Below the pieces are notes generated by a model, which worked only from the letters and a program-made list of their open reading frames with translations, searched no databases and had not been told where the DNA came from. This document shows, in pieces, positions 21,052 to 32,693 of a stretch of DNA of 64,000 bases (positions within the stretch are counted from its first letter, which is position 1; every line of letters starts with the position of its first letter). Both the position numbers and the translations under genes were made by a program. Source of the stretch: Mycoemilia scoparia (taxonomy: Eukaryota > Kickxellomycota > Kickxellomycetes > Kickxellales > Kickxellaceae); the NCBI GenBank assembly GCA_027575805.1, contig JANBPU010000053.1:23275-87274 (forward strand). The letters run 5' to 3'.

Positions 21052-21386
21052 ATTGAGTGGGTTTCTCTATTCAGGGTGTAATTATTAATAATAGTAATAA
21101 TAATAGATTTTGAAAATCAATATATATATATATGTTAAGATAGCTTTTGTATTTTTTTACAACAGCTACTATTATTACTCCTAGAGAGGTAGCTGAATGC
21201 CACATACACATTTATGCATAAAAATTTATGAATTAAAGCCATATGATTTGTACCATAATCCAGATGCTAATTCCGAATTTACAAAGATAAAATCTCAACC
21301 ATTATTTATCATGTTTTTGTGTTCTTGTTACTGTTGTTTTTAATACTGCTCACCACCAGATATCTATATTGTTATATCCTTTAATA

Positions 21387-22214
21387 ATGGAGTTTAAACA
21401 TATAACAGCAAATATATTCCACAAAATATTAAATCTTTTAACGATTCTGCCGCTATTGGGATTATTGATTGCATCAGTAATACCAGCAGGATCACATAAT
21501 AATAATAACAATAATGATCTAAATATACGTGGTGGTGATGGTGGTGGTAATGATGGACAAATGGGATATCAAAACCAACATTCTGTAAGTAACCTTAAAA
21601 TAGGCACAAGAATATATAATAGATATACCACAGAATTAACTTCAATAACTATATTCTATGACTGTAGAATATGCTGCTGTTGGGAGTAAATGCCAAACGC
21701 CTAACTTCGTTTTGTAAATGCAGTTGTGGACAAAATTCAACGATTGTTGAATTGACACGAAAGGGGTTAAGCAATTTACCCAATGTCATTGAGCCAATTG
21801 ATTTGGATACATTGTCACCTATTGCTTGTATGAATTGTACTCGCGCATTGTGTTCGAATATTGAACCGGACTTGTGTGAAGGTGCTGCTAAAGAGGATGA
21901 AGTTGTGCCATTATGCTTTCAGAGGGATTCGGTTCAAGATGAAACTATAGTTATCGGGTTTTTGATTCTGGTTGTTGGGTTGTTGGGATATTCGATATTC
22001 AAAACCAAGATAAATAGACTCATCGAAGTAAGTAATGTTGACTAGCATTATATAAAGATAATTTCATGAGTGAGTGAGTGAGAAAAGTATAGTTAGATTA
22101 TATAGTGCATATTGACGGATATATATATATATATATATATTTCTCTATTTATTTTAGATTATTCGAGAGCGATACAATTATAGGTTGTTGAGACCAGCAG
22201 ATACTCCGAATTAA
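21387..22214 (+). CDS. Unknown single-pass membrane protein with a Cys-rich lumenal domain
   Basis: Three exons: 21387-21584, 21668-22027 and 22158-22214. Introns are GT-AG, phase 0, of 83 and 130 bp; 204 aa. Layout: a hydrophobic leader (residues about 15-36, ILNLLTILPLLGLLIASVIP), an Asn/Gly-rich stretch, then a Cys-rich domain (FCKCSCGQNSTI, ACMNCTRALC, DLCEG, LCFQRDS; about eight Cys), then one membrane segment (IVIGFLILVVGLLGYSIF) and a short cytosolic tail ending RPADTPN. Topology is inferred as type I, with the Cys domain lumenal or extracellular. I do not recognise the family; the spacing of the paired Cys looks conserved rather than random. It ends 96 bp from the convergent Ctf8 gene. 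Confidence 0.75.
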
Positions 22215-22310
22215 TTACAGCAAACAATTATGATTTTAAATGAATGGAATATGTATACTACCAGCATTACTATTTTGAATATAAAAAATGTTGACACAGC
22301 AAAACCTCTA

Positions 22311-22883
22311 CTATATAAAGCTAGGCAAGTTTTTGAGGGTATTAGCCAAAACGATATCTGGTCTGGTAGAAAATATAAACTTATATTTCAGTATTGCTTC
22401 TATATCGTAATGGATCTTTTTGAATATTTGCGCCTGATCACCTTCACCTTCACCATTTTCTTGACGCATCTCGGTTTCTGGTGAAGACGACCGGGTATGA
22501 TCTTTTCGTAATACAGCAATTGGCTTCGGCAGTTTAACTATTTTGCCTTTTAAACAATGCGAACCGATTTCAAAATATGCTGCTTCGTTTTCCTACATAT
22601 ACAAAAATATAATTGAATGACTTGATGCATTAATATATAAACCAGCTTATGAAATTTAATACAAACGATAACACTTTACTTTAATTTCTTTTGGATTAAT
22701 GCTTTCATCTGTTCCTGGTCTAATATCTCTTCGTACCTTTCCTATCCTCAACCCTCTAATATCACCACAACCACCACCTTCCTCTTCATCTTTACTTGTT
22801 TTTATGCTCCCTTGGGTTTCAATCAAACAGTATAGTTCTTGGTCAATAATATCTTTACGGTAATGCAAAACAATCTGCGACAT
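22311..22883 (-). CDS. CTF8: Ctf8, sister-chromatid cohesion clamp-loader subunit
   Basis: Two exons on the minus strand: 22680-22883 and 22311-22592, with an 87-bp GT-AG intron, phase 0; 161 aa. The start is MSQIVLHYRKD. The Ctf8 family core is clear: ELYCLIETQGSIK near the N-terminus, and FEIGSHCLKGKIVKLPKPIA then VLRK at the exon 2 start, matching the family pattern of a Gly-His-x-Leu-x-Gly-Lys loop followed by KPxAVLxK. The C-terminal KYKFIFSTRPDIVL fits the family's last strand. Known role: with Dcc1 and Ctf18 it forms an alternative RFC complex that acts on PCNA at the replication fork and supports cohesion. An acidic insert (DEEEGGGCGDI) is unusual but is only a loop. Confidence 0.88.
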
Positions 22884-23673
22884 GTTTTCCTTATATTTGT
22901 CTAACTGTGATCGTATGCCAGTATGTATTTTTCCAAGGATATTTATAAGAGCGCCAGGATTTATATAATTGTAGAACAAAAGCAATTGGTTGTTTTAAGT
23001 TATTTAGGCTATATAAAGCGAATTTTGGGTTTTGTACATCAAATGAAAGCAATGGTTTTTGTAAACAATCACTTGTTATGAATATTTATAAAGCGAGATA
23101 AAAGTAAACACTGGCAAAGTCACGTGGATTATTTGATTTCACGTGATATCAAGTGATCTGATTTGAGCAAACCTTTGATCTCTCGAATTTTTCCCCCCTC
23201 AACCTCAACCACACACACACACGCACAATTTCGCTCACTCATATTCTTCAATACTGATTCAAGATACAGGCAGGAGGCATATAAGATAACAGATATTTGG
23301 ATTGTAAAAATAAGGAAATAAAATCAGAGTAAGCTGGTATGAGCCCTATTATTGGAGCAGAAAAAGTTGAAAGCGAAGCAATCAAATTAAACAGGAGGGC
23401 GGTATAGAGAGGAGGAGGAGGAGGAGGGATAAATCAAAGTAAAAGAGAGAGGAATTCTAAAACAAGAAGAACCTATACAATAGTAAACTAGCATAGGGAG
23501 ACAGAGAGAGAAGGAGGGGGAGTGGTGGTATTTTTGGGAAAAGTTGTTGGCAGAAAGGGTAGATTCCTTCTCTTTAGTTCTCTCTCAAGATTATAAACTC
23601 TGAGTTGTGGTTGAATTGACCTATTTCCTTTACAATATATACAAGGAACAGCATATAACAACGGTATAACAAA
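22884..23673. other. Bidirectional promoter spacer, Ctf8 (-) / uS14 (+)
   Basis: No gene. Contains a short (AC)n run near 23210-23224 and a GGA run near 23411-23426. The palindrome-like pair CACGTGGATT / CACGTGAT near 23123-23144 includes two CACGTG/CACGTGA-type E-boxes in the shared upstream region. Confidence 0.45.
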
Positions 23674-24213
23674 ATGACTCACACCAACGTCTGGTTCTCT
23701 CACCCCCGCAAGTACGGCAAGGGTTCTCGTCAATGGTAAGAGAATTTCCGCTGCTTCAATTTGGTGTTTTATGATGGTAATTGGCAATCAATTTGGTGTC
23801 TTTATGTGGGATTTCGAAATTGACCAAATTTTTCTCAGGAGGGAAATAGGTCCCTTTATAGATGGACACAAATGAAGATTGGTGCCAATTAAGCAATGAA
23901 ATCTATGTAGAGAAATTTTTTTTCTAAATGGTTATTATTTTATGTGTTGTTTAGCCGTGTCTGCACTCACCGTGCTGGTCTTATCCGCAAGTACAGCATG
24001 AACATTTGCCGTCAGTGCTTCCGCGAGTACGCCAAGGATATTGGCTTCAACAAGGTAAGAAGGCTGCCAAATGCTTTGAATTTAAATCTTGTGGCTATGA
24101 ACATTTGTTCTCAATGCCAATAAATGAGAATCGATTCACATTTTGACCAGCAATTTACCAAAGTCATTGATTAACCTCAATTCCCATGTTTTATGTAATT
24201 ACAGGTCCGCTAA
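23674..24213 (+). CDS. RPS29: Small-subunit ribosomal protein uS14 (S29)
   Basis: Three exons: 23674-23735, 23955-24054 and 24205-24213, with GT-AG introns of 219 and 150 bp; 56 aa, the normal size. Starts [20 protein letters not shown]. The four zinc ligands form two CxxC pairs (CRVC at 21-24 and CRQC at 39-42), as in eukaryotic zinc-ribbon S29. Exon 3 encodes only Val-Arg and the stop. The first intron splits the first zinc Cys codon (TG|C). Known role: a structural protein of the 40S head. Introns in a very short ribosomal protein gene are typical of fungi. Confidence 0.96.
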
Positions 24214-25259
24214 GAGGCTTTATGGTAATGACTGGCCGCAATTAGCAGGGGAATACTTTAAAATTCGTGTATTTAAAGGGTGTTTGCCTTTAGTTGCTCA
24301 AAGTCAAGACTTAATGGAGCATACTGTTCTTATACACAAACATATTGTATTGGGAGAGTCAATCACAAAGCGACGAGAATACTAGTTGACAAGGCAAGTA
24401 TATAACATTGACATTTAGCTTTATTATTTAAAGGATGTCTTTGGGTTAGTACCAAGTACCACTGCTACTGCTACGTGCTTTGTATATGCAACATTGTTAA
24501 CTAATATTACGATGCTGTTATGCTCTGTGGGACTATAGATCATCTTTTGACCTCACATTAATGGTGATGGCGGTTTGTGCAGACTTTGTTTCTCTCAATA
24601 ACAAATAAAAGTATTAAATAACAATTGGGATTTTGGTATTAAATGTTGTTTTGTGTGTGCGCGGGGGTCATTAGTATTATTTACATGTCAGATGTTTTGA
24701 ACAATTTAATGCGTGGTTGTCGCCACCACTTTTATCAATACCATATCCATAGACATAGAAAAGAGGCCCTTCATGGTTTTAGTCAACGCCTGGGCTTATT
24801 GCCGGCAATATATGAAGACCCAATACGTTTTAATACATTTGCCTGTTAGTCTGATCGCTGATATCTCCGATTATGATGAGTCTCTGCGGCATGAGAACAC
24901 ATGCAATGTTCTGGTACCAAGAGGACCAAGTTTCCTCCACCCCCCCTCTCCCTATCCCTTCTCTCTGCCTGTATGAAGCATAGGCGACATGAGACCAGTG
25001 AAATGACTACTATTGACGCAGCCACTGAATCACAAAACAAAATGACTGGTGGTCTTGTGACTACTTTATGGGGGGAAATATAAAAGCTTAATGCCTAAAT
25101 TAATAAAAATAAAAACAGCCAAGATGTCTTGGAAGAATGGAAGTCTAGAATAACCAGTTTTTGCATGATACCAAAGACCAGCAACAATACCGCTCAATGG
25201 ATATGCAATACTTGAACAGACAGAATGATGAGGGCTATGGAGGGAGGTTCTGTATACAT

Positions 25260-25384
25260 ATATGGGTAGCTATTTTTGAAGGGCCAAATTAATACTATCA
25301 ATGGCAATATAGGCTTGATCGGTATGCAGGCTGGGACTGGCCTACTAGTAAAACTTAGTAGCCCTTCAAAATAATCACTCATAT
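25260..25384. mobile_element. Family A element, diverged copy A5
   Basis: 125 bp. The ends ATATGGGTAGCTATTTTTGA and TTCAAAATAATCACTCATAT are recognisable family A termini. The interior retains only ACTAGTAAAACT and otherwise differs from the other copies. Confidence 0.65.
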
Positions 25385-26920
25385 ACGTACAAAAAGAGCT
25401 AGATGTTTTTCAAGATGTCCTGGTGGTAGTATGGTAGTACTGTTGGAAGTTATGCTCCCAAACCCAGCAGCATAGCGGCAGCAGCCACACATGACTCTTT
25501 CTCAAGCACATCCCTTTCAAATGATGCAGTGGGACTAAATGATGATCCCAACAATGGAACAAGAGGTAACGGGGCACTCTTCTGTTACATACATGACCTT
25601 CGTTCCATGCGGCTTCTGTCTGTGTCCCTTGGTATATCAATATGAATAATGTGAGACCGAGGGAAACTACTGATGCAAACATCAGGTTTTCGATGGATAC
25701 TAAGAAGCCCCTTTAAAGTTAACAGAACCTCTCGATATGTGCTCGTATGCAAGAAATCAGTTCTCTCAAAGTAGCTGTTGCTGCTGCTGCTGCTGTTATA
25801 AAGAGAAAAGGACAGTTGCAGCCACAATTGGGCACAGTTTATTTTTATGTGTATGGCCAATCCAGCATCAACGGCTTCATAGAGAGTTGGTTGAGCGAGA
25901 CTATGCCAGCCAGTATCACAAATACTCGAAGCTTTCATGTGTCAAATTGAATCCTTGTTTTTTGGGGCCAGGCCAAGTTGCGGCTAAGAGGACATGTGGC
26001 ATGGCTAAGGACGGTCATTTGCTAACCAAATGATCCAATAGATTCTGCCCATAGACTCTATGCCAAGCGAAAGGACCTGCAATCACATTCAACAAAAAGG
26101 TCCGTAAAAAACGAATAGTAGCAGACTTTGGTGGCGGAGATGCGCCTGGTAGTAGAATCTTTTAAGCTTCTGTTGTGGGTTTGTTGTTATTGTAGCCCCC
26201 TCCACTCCACTGTCTTTGCGCAGGCTTGGAGAAAGGAAGTTTGTGTGCGTATGGTGGTGGTGGTGGCAATTCACACTGGGACTGCCCACTGACTGAATCT
26301 CATTCGTGACTTGCAATACTAACAAAGGAAAATGTATCCCTGTTACCAAGGAAAAAAAATACATGGCTCTATAAATACTTGTTATTCGGGACTGTCTCTT
26401 TTCCTTCTTTATTGTCTCACAAACATATTATATATTTTTTCTCTATCCCTTATTTCTATCTCTGGTTTATCCGTTTTGAGGGGTTAAAGATAGAGTTTCT
26501 AGACCTTGATTATACATAACCACCCACTCTTTTTACAAGCATTGATTGGAACAGGTGGCAGCTAGTCTTTACTTCAAGCCCTGCTGCAACTATTATTACT
26601 ACCGCCGCTACGTCATAAAGTGGTCATTTCTTTATATTCCTGCCACCAGTAACCTCATATTTCGATCTCTCAGCTGTAAGCGTGTGAGAAAGGTATTGTA
26701 GCTCATTCCTTGTTTAAGTAATAGTAGCCGGCCCGTATCTGTGGTACTCTCTTTCCCCCCTGCTTTTTGGAACTCACCAATCGCTCTTTATATTAACTCA
26801 TCTTTATTGATAAACGACACTCTCTCACTTTCTCCGACTTTCTTTATCCCTCACTCCCCCCTGACTATCCCTCCCCGTACTTTCACCTGACTCTGGCTCC
26901 AACTCTGTCAACAAAAACCT

Positions 26921-26927
26921 TATATAA
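26921..26927 (+). promoter_or_regulatory. Candidate TATA element of the cytidylyltransferase gene
   Basis: TATATAA about 130 bp upstream of the ATG, within a pyrimidine-rich leader. Position only; not tested. Confidence 0.35.
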
Positions 26928-27056
26928 TACGCCTATCTGTTTGCTTACCAAACACTTTTTGTTCTTTGTTTCTTTGACTAGCTTTCCTAATACGTCTCAA
27001 ATTTACAACGAACCAAACGAGCATTTGCATTTCAACCTATAAACACCAACAGCGCA

Positions 27057-28031
27057 ATGTCGACCAACAACAACAACAACAACACCACCTCCAACACTAC
27101 TGCTCCTGTTGCCGAAGCTGCTAGCAATAATGGCAGACAACAACAGCAACCAAAACCACCATCACCCAAATTCCCATTGAAATCCGATTCACTAAAAGAA
27201 GGCGCAAAGCTATCACCCTGTGGGACATACTACATCAACCCACCGCCAACCGATCGCCAAGTCCGTCTCTACTGCGACGGTATCTACGACTTGTTCCATT
27301 TCGGCCATGCACGTGCATTGGAACAGGCCAAAAAGTCCTTCTCCAACGTGTATCTGATGGTTGGGTGCTGTAACGACCAGGACACCCACAAATACAAGGG
27401 CCGTACCGTGTTAACCGACGAAGAGCGCTACGAGAGCCTCAAGCATTGTCGGTGGGTCGATGAAGTAATCCCCGATGCGCCATGGGTAATTAACCAGGAG
27501 TTCCTGGACAAGCATCGGATCGACTATGTGTGTCACGATGATATTCCTTATGCTAGTGCAGGTGGGATCAAGGATGTATACGAGTTTGTGAAAGCCCAGG
27601 GTCGATTTTTACCAACTCAGCGTACCGAAGGAATTTCTACATCTGATTTGATTACTCGGATTGTGTCGGATTATGACAACTATTTGAGACGGAACTTTGA
27701 GCGCGGGATCTCTGCCAAGGAATTGAATATTTCTTTCCTTAAGGAGAAGGAGTTGGTGTTCCAGAAACAGATGGCGAACTTCAAATCGAATCTGTCGAAG
27801 AATTTGAAGGATGCTCGAGGAAATATCATTACCGAGATTGGCGATCTTAAACGCGAGTTCCATGAGATGCTGGGTTTCTGGGATGGTAGGCGTAAAGAGT
27901 TTATTAGGGGATTCAATTCGTTGTTTGATAACCAAACTGTTCACCCTCCTCCTTCACAGGCTCCTTCGTCGAGTAATTCGTCCGAACCTTCGTCTCCTGT
28001 TCGTAAAAATCTAAAGATCTCTTCCTCATAG
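27057..28031 (+). CDS. PCT1: Choline-phosphate cytidylyltransferase
   Basis: 324 aa, single exon. After an Asn/Thr/Gln-rich N-terminus comes the nucleotidyltransferase domain (about residues 65-200): [20 protein letters not shown] contains the HxGH motif, and [14 protein letters not shown] is the CTP-binding signature. The segment from about 205 to 275 ([20 protein letters not shown] and the following amphipathic helix) matches the membrane-binding region of the family. The C-terminus is Ser/Pro-rich. Known role: makes CDP-choline from CTP and phosphocholine, the rate-limiting step of the Kennedy pathway to phosphatidylcholine; activity is set by reversible membrane binding. Shorter than many homologues, mainly in the C-terminal tail. 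The start at 27057 is the first ATG of the frame. Confidence 0.96.
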   Translation: MSTNNNNNNTTSNTTAPVAEAASNNGRQQQQPKPPSPKFPLKSDSLKEGAKLSPCGTYYINPPPTDRQVRLYCDGIYDLFHFGHARALEQAKKSFSNVYLMVGCCNDQDTHKYKGRTVLTDEERYESLKHCRWVDEVIPDAPWVINQEFLDKHRIDYVCHDDIPYASAGGIKDVYEFVKAQGRFLPTQRTEGISTSDLITRIVSDYDNYLRRNFERGISAKELNISFLKEKELVFQKQMANFKSNLSKNLKDARGNIITEIGDLKREFHEMLGFWDGRRKEFIRGFNSLFDNQTVHPPPSQAPSSSNSSEPSSPVRKNLKISSS

Positions 28032-29241
28032 GATTTTTTTGTCACCAGTAGTAATCACTTCAAATATATTACAACAGCGACAAATCAATAGCTAAGCAAT
28101 TGGTCGTTTATGTTGCCGCTCTATTCCTATTATCATGAATTATATAACGGCCTTTTATTTTGAGATCTTTATATATATATATATATATATGTATCCCTTT
28201 TATATTTACTTGGTCTCTTATCCCTAACCCTTTTTGCTTTTATTTTTTATGGTGTTTGTCGCACTACTATTATCTTATTTTATACCTCTAATACATAATA
28301 TATCTGTCTATTTACATTTTACATGAAAACTGAATTAGTAGTGATAGGGCGAGGAGAAAGAGGGTATAGAGGATTTGGTATATATAATTGATGTCTTCTG
28401 GGGGCTGTATGCTAGATTAACTTTTGTACATTTTATAGAGAATCTGACAGACAAATGTTTTCTTGTTTTTATTCTTCAAAATAATGTTTTAACTATAAAA
28501 TAGTAAATGTTGATTTGGTGTTTTTAAAGATACATACACCCTTGGTTTCTTCCAGAGTCCTCTTGAACACACATTCGACTGATTTGAAGAACGGTATTCA
28601 GTATATTTGGGTTTTCAATTCATGGGCACATTTTAGGGAGTTATCCTTTTTCATACCTTCACTTCTCATGGAGCTTTACAAAGTCTTCAAACACTGGCAA
28701 TACCTTTTGGAGTAGCATATATGTAAAGTCCTTACTTCATCAACCCCACCCTGAGGCTGCCTTTGACTATCACATCTGTCTCTCTTTCATGGTGGACATG
28801 TGGTCCTCTGCTCTATTAGCCTCTATTATTATAATGGGAGAATTGTTACCATGTTTATTGAGTACGTGGCAAGATTTCACAAAACCTTGGGTAAAATGGG
28901 AGTCCCCAGGATATTGAATATAGACTGGCTTATGATTGTTTCAAAATCTGAGAGCCAATATCTATCTACCATAGATTCGATAACTAGTGGGATCTTCCCA
29001 TTTGCAAAGAAAATAAAATTGATTTTAGGTTAATTAAAACTCTCTATAACATTATTTAAGGTTGCATTTATAAATAAAATATAATTAAAACACACTCAAC
29101 AATAATAACACTGCTACTACGAATATAAAAACAACAATTATAGGGTATTGTAGTAAAAGTAGTATCAGTTACACCTGAAGTTAAATTTATAAAGACCAAA
29201 AAAACCAAAAAAGAGACCACACATAAAGATAGTTGTCACAA
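28032..29241. other. Intergenic spacer between convergent genes
   Basis: AT-rich, with an (AT)n run near 28171-28190. Frames at 28515-28715 and 28800-29033 are open but have no recognisable content. I see no gene. Confidence 0.45.
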
Positions 29242-31296
29242 TTATATATCCCGAACATAGTTTGCTATATAAACAGAAATATGGATAGAAATTTAGAATA
29301 AACACCACCCAAATAATTTAGTAAGTGCTCATAAATTCATACATATATTTATTAAAGTGTGCTTACCTGGGAATATTCCAACAGTGCCATTTAGTTTACC
29401 AGTCCACCAATCATTGTTATTATTGGTACGGTTAACAATCTCAATTCGATCATTTTCTTTAAATGTCAAATCTCCTTCAGCTTGTGCATCGTAGTCATAC
29501 AGTGCAATTACGTATTGGGGAGCTTGGGGTTGAGGGGGTGGTGGTGGAGGCTGTGGAACCGAAGCTGTAGCTGCTACGGGGGGAGGGCGATTAGTATGTG
29601 CATGGGCAGCAGGTGGAGTAGCAACATTTTGAGGAATTGGCGACTTGTGATCTGATCCATATCCACCAAAGTTTGGTGTACTTCCACGTCCTGGAACTAC
29701 TGCTTCATATGGAGGGGGTTGATAATGGCCACTGCCAGTGCTTGATGGTATAGATGGCATTTTAACAGCTGGAATTGGTCCAGATCCTCCGACTGCAGAA
29801 GCAGCGGCACCAACGCCAGCAGCAGTACCAGCAGCATTGTGATGGTGATGATGGTGATGTGAGGTTGGGGCAGGAGGCAAAGGTGAAGGCCCAGCAGCCG
29901 CAGTAGCACCACCCTTAGATCCAGTATTACTACGCTTAAAGGTACGACCGATACTTCCAGCAAAGCCAGATTTACCTGGGTTGTAAGGTTTGGTTTCCAT
30001 AAACCCATTGTCCCAAAGATCCAATCCTCTAAGTGTAGCCTCAGAACTTGACCAACGATCCATCCATCCCGAAACAACTGGTCTGCTGCCATCGATCTTT
30101 GGGTTCGTTTTAACAATCTGATCGATAAGTCTGTACATTGTCATGTAAATTTCTTGCTGGATGCGGAAGAACGACAAGAAAATTGGATCTGCCAGTGCCT
30201 GTACAAGACTGAAGAACTGTTCAAGTTCAGTCTTGAGCATGTCATTGTAATAGTTGTACTGTCTTTCTGATTCTTGGTATTGGGCCATATTCTTGTGATA
30301 GCTCTTTTCATCAGACAGACTACGACCGCCCTCATTCCCTTTGGCTTCAAGTTTAGTAACAGAGTTCTTGAATCGGTCAAAGTCAATGAGTTTGTGATCT
30401 CTCTTATCCATGACTCTTCTTACATTCTTCATCATTGCCAGAACTTCTTGGAGTGGATAGACAACACGCTCTTCCATCTTTTGTAGGTGAGGCATAACCT
30501 CATTCTGAAGCTGGTTAGTTTCAGTAAACAGTTGTTGGGCTGCTTGGATCATTTCTGGCGATGCCTCACGGTTCTGGATAGGTTGTCTTTGTTCGGGTCC
30601 ACCAGCTGCATCAGTTACTTTTCCACCATTGCTACTAGCGATAATTGGGCAATATAGGTCCTTGATCAATTGCAAAAAGTTCTCCTGGTACTTTAGCGCA
30701 TCTACACAGGGTTTAATATTTATATAGTTGTATTATAGACACATGCTTGTTTGTTGACCAGATCTAAATCGATATGTTAGTGTTTTTGCTGTTGTTGTTG
30801 TTGAACTTACTGGTGATTCCATCGCGGAACTTCGAGGCATCTTCAAAGATCTTTTTTATAATGGTTTCAATGTCCTTAAAGCGCTCTCTTTGTACCTCGT
30901 AGTCATCATCAATAGTCTCTATAAGATACCAAATTTTTAAATATATTTAACACGTTGTTTCTACTATCATAACTAGTCACCCTTGGGCAACTAATTTTGA
31001 AGGACCAAAAGCATAGTATAAATGATAATATAGATTGGCCAGTATACATGATGGAACTGGCACTTCAAAAATAATGATCCGCTTGTATTATACATATATA
31101 CACATATATATAGGGGATGGTTGATACTTACTACTTCCTTTGCCCATCTTGGAAGTGACCTGATGGGGAAGCCTCTCCATGGCTTTCTTGAATCCTTTCC
31201 TAATAATGCAAACAGCGTAAATTCATTGTCAGCATTGAATTGGCTGCAGTCAAGCTTCTACATTGTGTTGTGAATTTAATAAGCTTACCAGCTCAT
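29242..31296 (-). CDS. BAR-SH3 endocytic protein, Rvs167/Hob1 family
   Basis: Five exons on the minus strand: 31289-31296, 31132-31199, 30811-30918, 29367-30701 and 29242-29264; all introns GT-AG and the phases sum correctly to 513 aa. The first coding exon is only ATGAGCTG; joined it reads MSWKGFKKAMERLPHQ, the typical Rvs167/Hob1 start. The BAR domain covers about residues 1-250. A Pro/Ala/His-rich linker follows, with a His run and polyproline. The C-terminal SH3 domain starts YVIALYDYDAQAEGDL, continues NDWWTGKLNGTVGIFP, and is finished by the last 23-nt exon (ANYVRDI). Known role: senses and bends membranes at endocytic sites and binds actin regulators through SH3. Intron 2 contains a diverged family A repeat. 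Confidence 0.94.
30983..31080. mobile_element. Diverged family A element A6 inside an Rvs167/Hob1 intron
   Basis: About 98 bp between exons 2 and 3 of the BAR-SH3 gene. GGGCAACTAATTTTGAAGG at the left, and GCACTTCAAAAATAATGATC at the right, are degraded inverted ends. The interior is only weakly similar to other copies. Confidence 0.5.
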
Positions 31297-32051
31297 TGTG
31301 ATGAATGGCTAATGTGCTACGAATAATACAAGTAAATACTACAATAATTGGGTTTAGAAACAAAGGCCGTTTTGCGAAGCAAAATTACAGGTATTGAGAT
31401 GTAGATAAGAAATAGGGAGTTTAAATGCGAAACAAAAGAGGGGTTCAGGAGTAGATAGAAAAGAAAAAGGTGGTGTTCCTGTATAATAATGCGGGGGGTC
31501 TGTATGTGACTTTGTGCTTGGCAAAGTGTGAAGCTTGATAAAGCAGCAACCGCAAGTTCTGTACAGAAAGGCTAAAGGGAGTGACTTGATGAAATAGATT
31601 GACAGTAACAAAGCAGCGCATAGAATGCAAATATGTTATATATCCGTGTGTGTCTAAAGAACAGGGTCTCCGGTACACTTGCGTTGGCGGTGGCGTTGGG
31701 AGTCGTGCTCTGGAAGGAATAGTAGAAGGTTGGCAGATTGTAGAGGTGCATTCGTGATGATCTACAAAGCTCTTCTGTATATTTTTCACTGCGTCACTGC
31801 ATTTGTACGTCATCATTTTCTTCAAGAAAGTGACTCGCAGGAGGATAAACAAATATATGCTGGCTTGTGTGATATCACAGGATGGTATCGCCGTACAAAT
31901 TAAAACTGTTTTTATTCTCAAATCCTCTAGTATCGTCAAAAGAATGAAGAATGTATTCAAGCCCTGTGACTTGTAAAAAAACAAGCAATGCCAGTGAGAG
32001 GGAGACATGGTTAGATAATCAAATGGGATCTCGCACAAAAAATTACAAAAA
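31297..32051. other. Intergenic spacer, Rvs167/Hob1 upstream region
   Basis: No supported gene. A 203-codon minus-strand frame (31445-32056) runs into the tRNA 3' end and lacks any motif, so it is not called. A T-rich stretch just 3' of the tRNA on its own strand (32035-32051) is its expected Pol III terminator. Confidence 0.45.
32035..32051 (-). terminator. Pol III terminator of tRNA-Gly
   Basis: Read on the minus strand, the sequence immediately after the tRNA contains TTTTTG and then TTTTTT within about 17 bases, as expected for RNA polymerase III termination. Confidence 0.7.
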
Positions 32052-32122
32052 TGCATCGACCGGGAATCGAACCCGGGCCACTTGCTTGGAAGGCAAGTAT
32101 TCTACCATTAGACCATCGATGC
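32052..32122 (-). tRNA. tRNA-Gly (anticodon UCC)
   Basis: 71 nt on the minus strand. The acceptor stem GCATCGA pairs with TCGATGC, discriminator A. The anticodon stem CTTGC/GCAAG encloses the loop CTTCCAA, giving anticodon TCC. The T arm CCGGG TTCGATT CCCGG is perfect. Internal promoters are visible: A box TGGTCTAATGG and B box GGTTCGATTCC. No intron. A T-run follows the 3' end on the same strand. Confidence 0.97.
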
Positions 32123-32693
32123 TTATTTCTGACTGATTTTTTAAAAAATAAATTGTACAAGTATGAAACGATAATATTAGTTTTCTAACTCTGCTTGAAA
32201 CCCTAATACTACATCTTCTAATTATATCTATTTAACATAAACACATCAGACATAGCTTGCTCTTTGTCCTTTAATATGTATTATTGCCTAGATTTTTTTA
32301 CCATCATCATTCGAACCCATCACTACAATATATATCTACTTTGTCAATTCCTCATTTTTACCATTACTGTTAGCTTTCAAGTATGATCATATTATATTGA
32401 TCTTTGTTCGGTCGCGATTAAAAAGACAAACTCTATACATGCTCTTCTATAAAGTTACGGTTTAAAGATAATAAATGTTGAAGTGATTTAATACTCCTAG
32501 TGAGATGGCTATATGCCATATACACTAAAAATTATTACCCATACTGTTGGTGTGGTTTGAAGAAAATGGTATTGTTTACATTAGATCTCAAACCCACAAT
32601 TATCGTAAACAAACCTTTTAAATTGTAAACAATATTGGTTGTTGTATTAAACACAATAACCTTAGCATAAAGAAACGCATACTATCATATAAA
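32123..32693. other. Spacer between tRNA-Gly and the Chl1 gene
   Basis: AT-rich. Around 32500-32545 there is a fragment ending AAAAATTATTACCCATAC that resembles one family A end without its partner. No coding frame. Confidence 0.45.

Larger units (their letters stand above)
24214..27056. other. Intergenic spacer, 2.8 kb
   Basis: Holds family A copy A5 (25260-25384) and small triplet runs (GCT near 25780). The many open frames overlap on both strands, lack family motifs and look random. The 3' 300 bases are C/T-rich, with TATATAA at 26921-26927 about 130 bp before the next ATG, a plausible TATA element for the cytidylyltransferase gene. Confidence 0.45.

Noticed and set aside
21178..21212. 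Shared string CTCCTAGAGAGGTAGCTGAA / CTCCTAGTGAGATGGCTATA at 21178 and 32500
   Set aside because: Only about 30 bp and two copies; too little to define a repeat family.
28515..29033. Two short frames after the cytidylyltransferase gene, considered as a transposon remnant
   Set aside because: No catalytic motif or terminal repeat could be found.
31445..32056. 203-codon minus-strand frame upstream of the BAR-SH3 gene
   Set aside because: Overlaps the 3' end of tRNA-Gly, has random composition and no motif.
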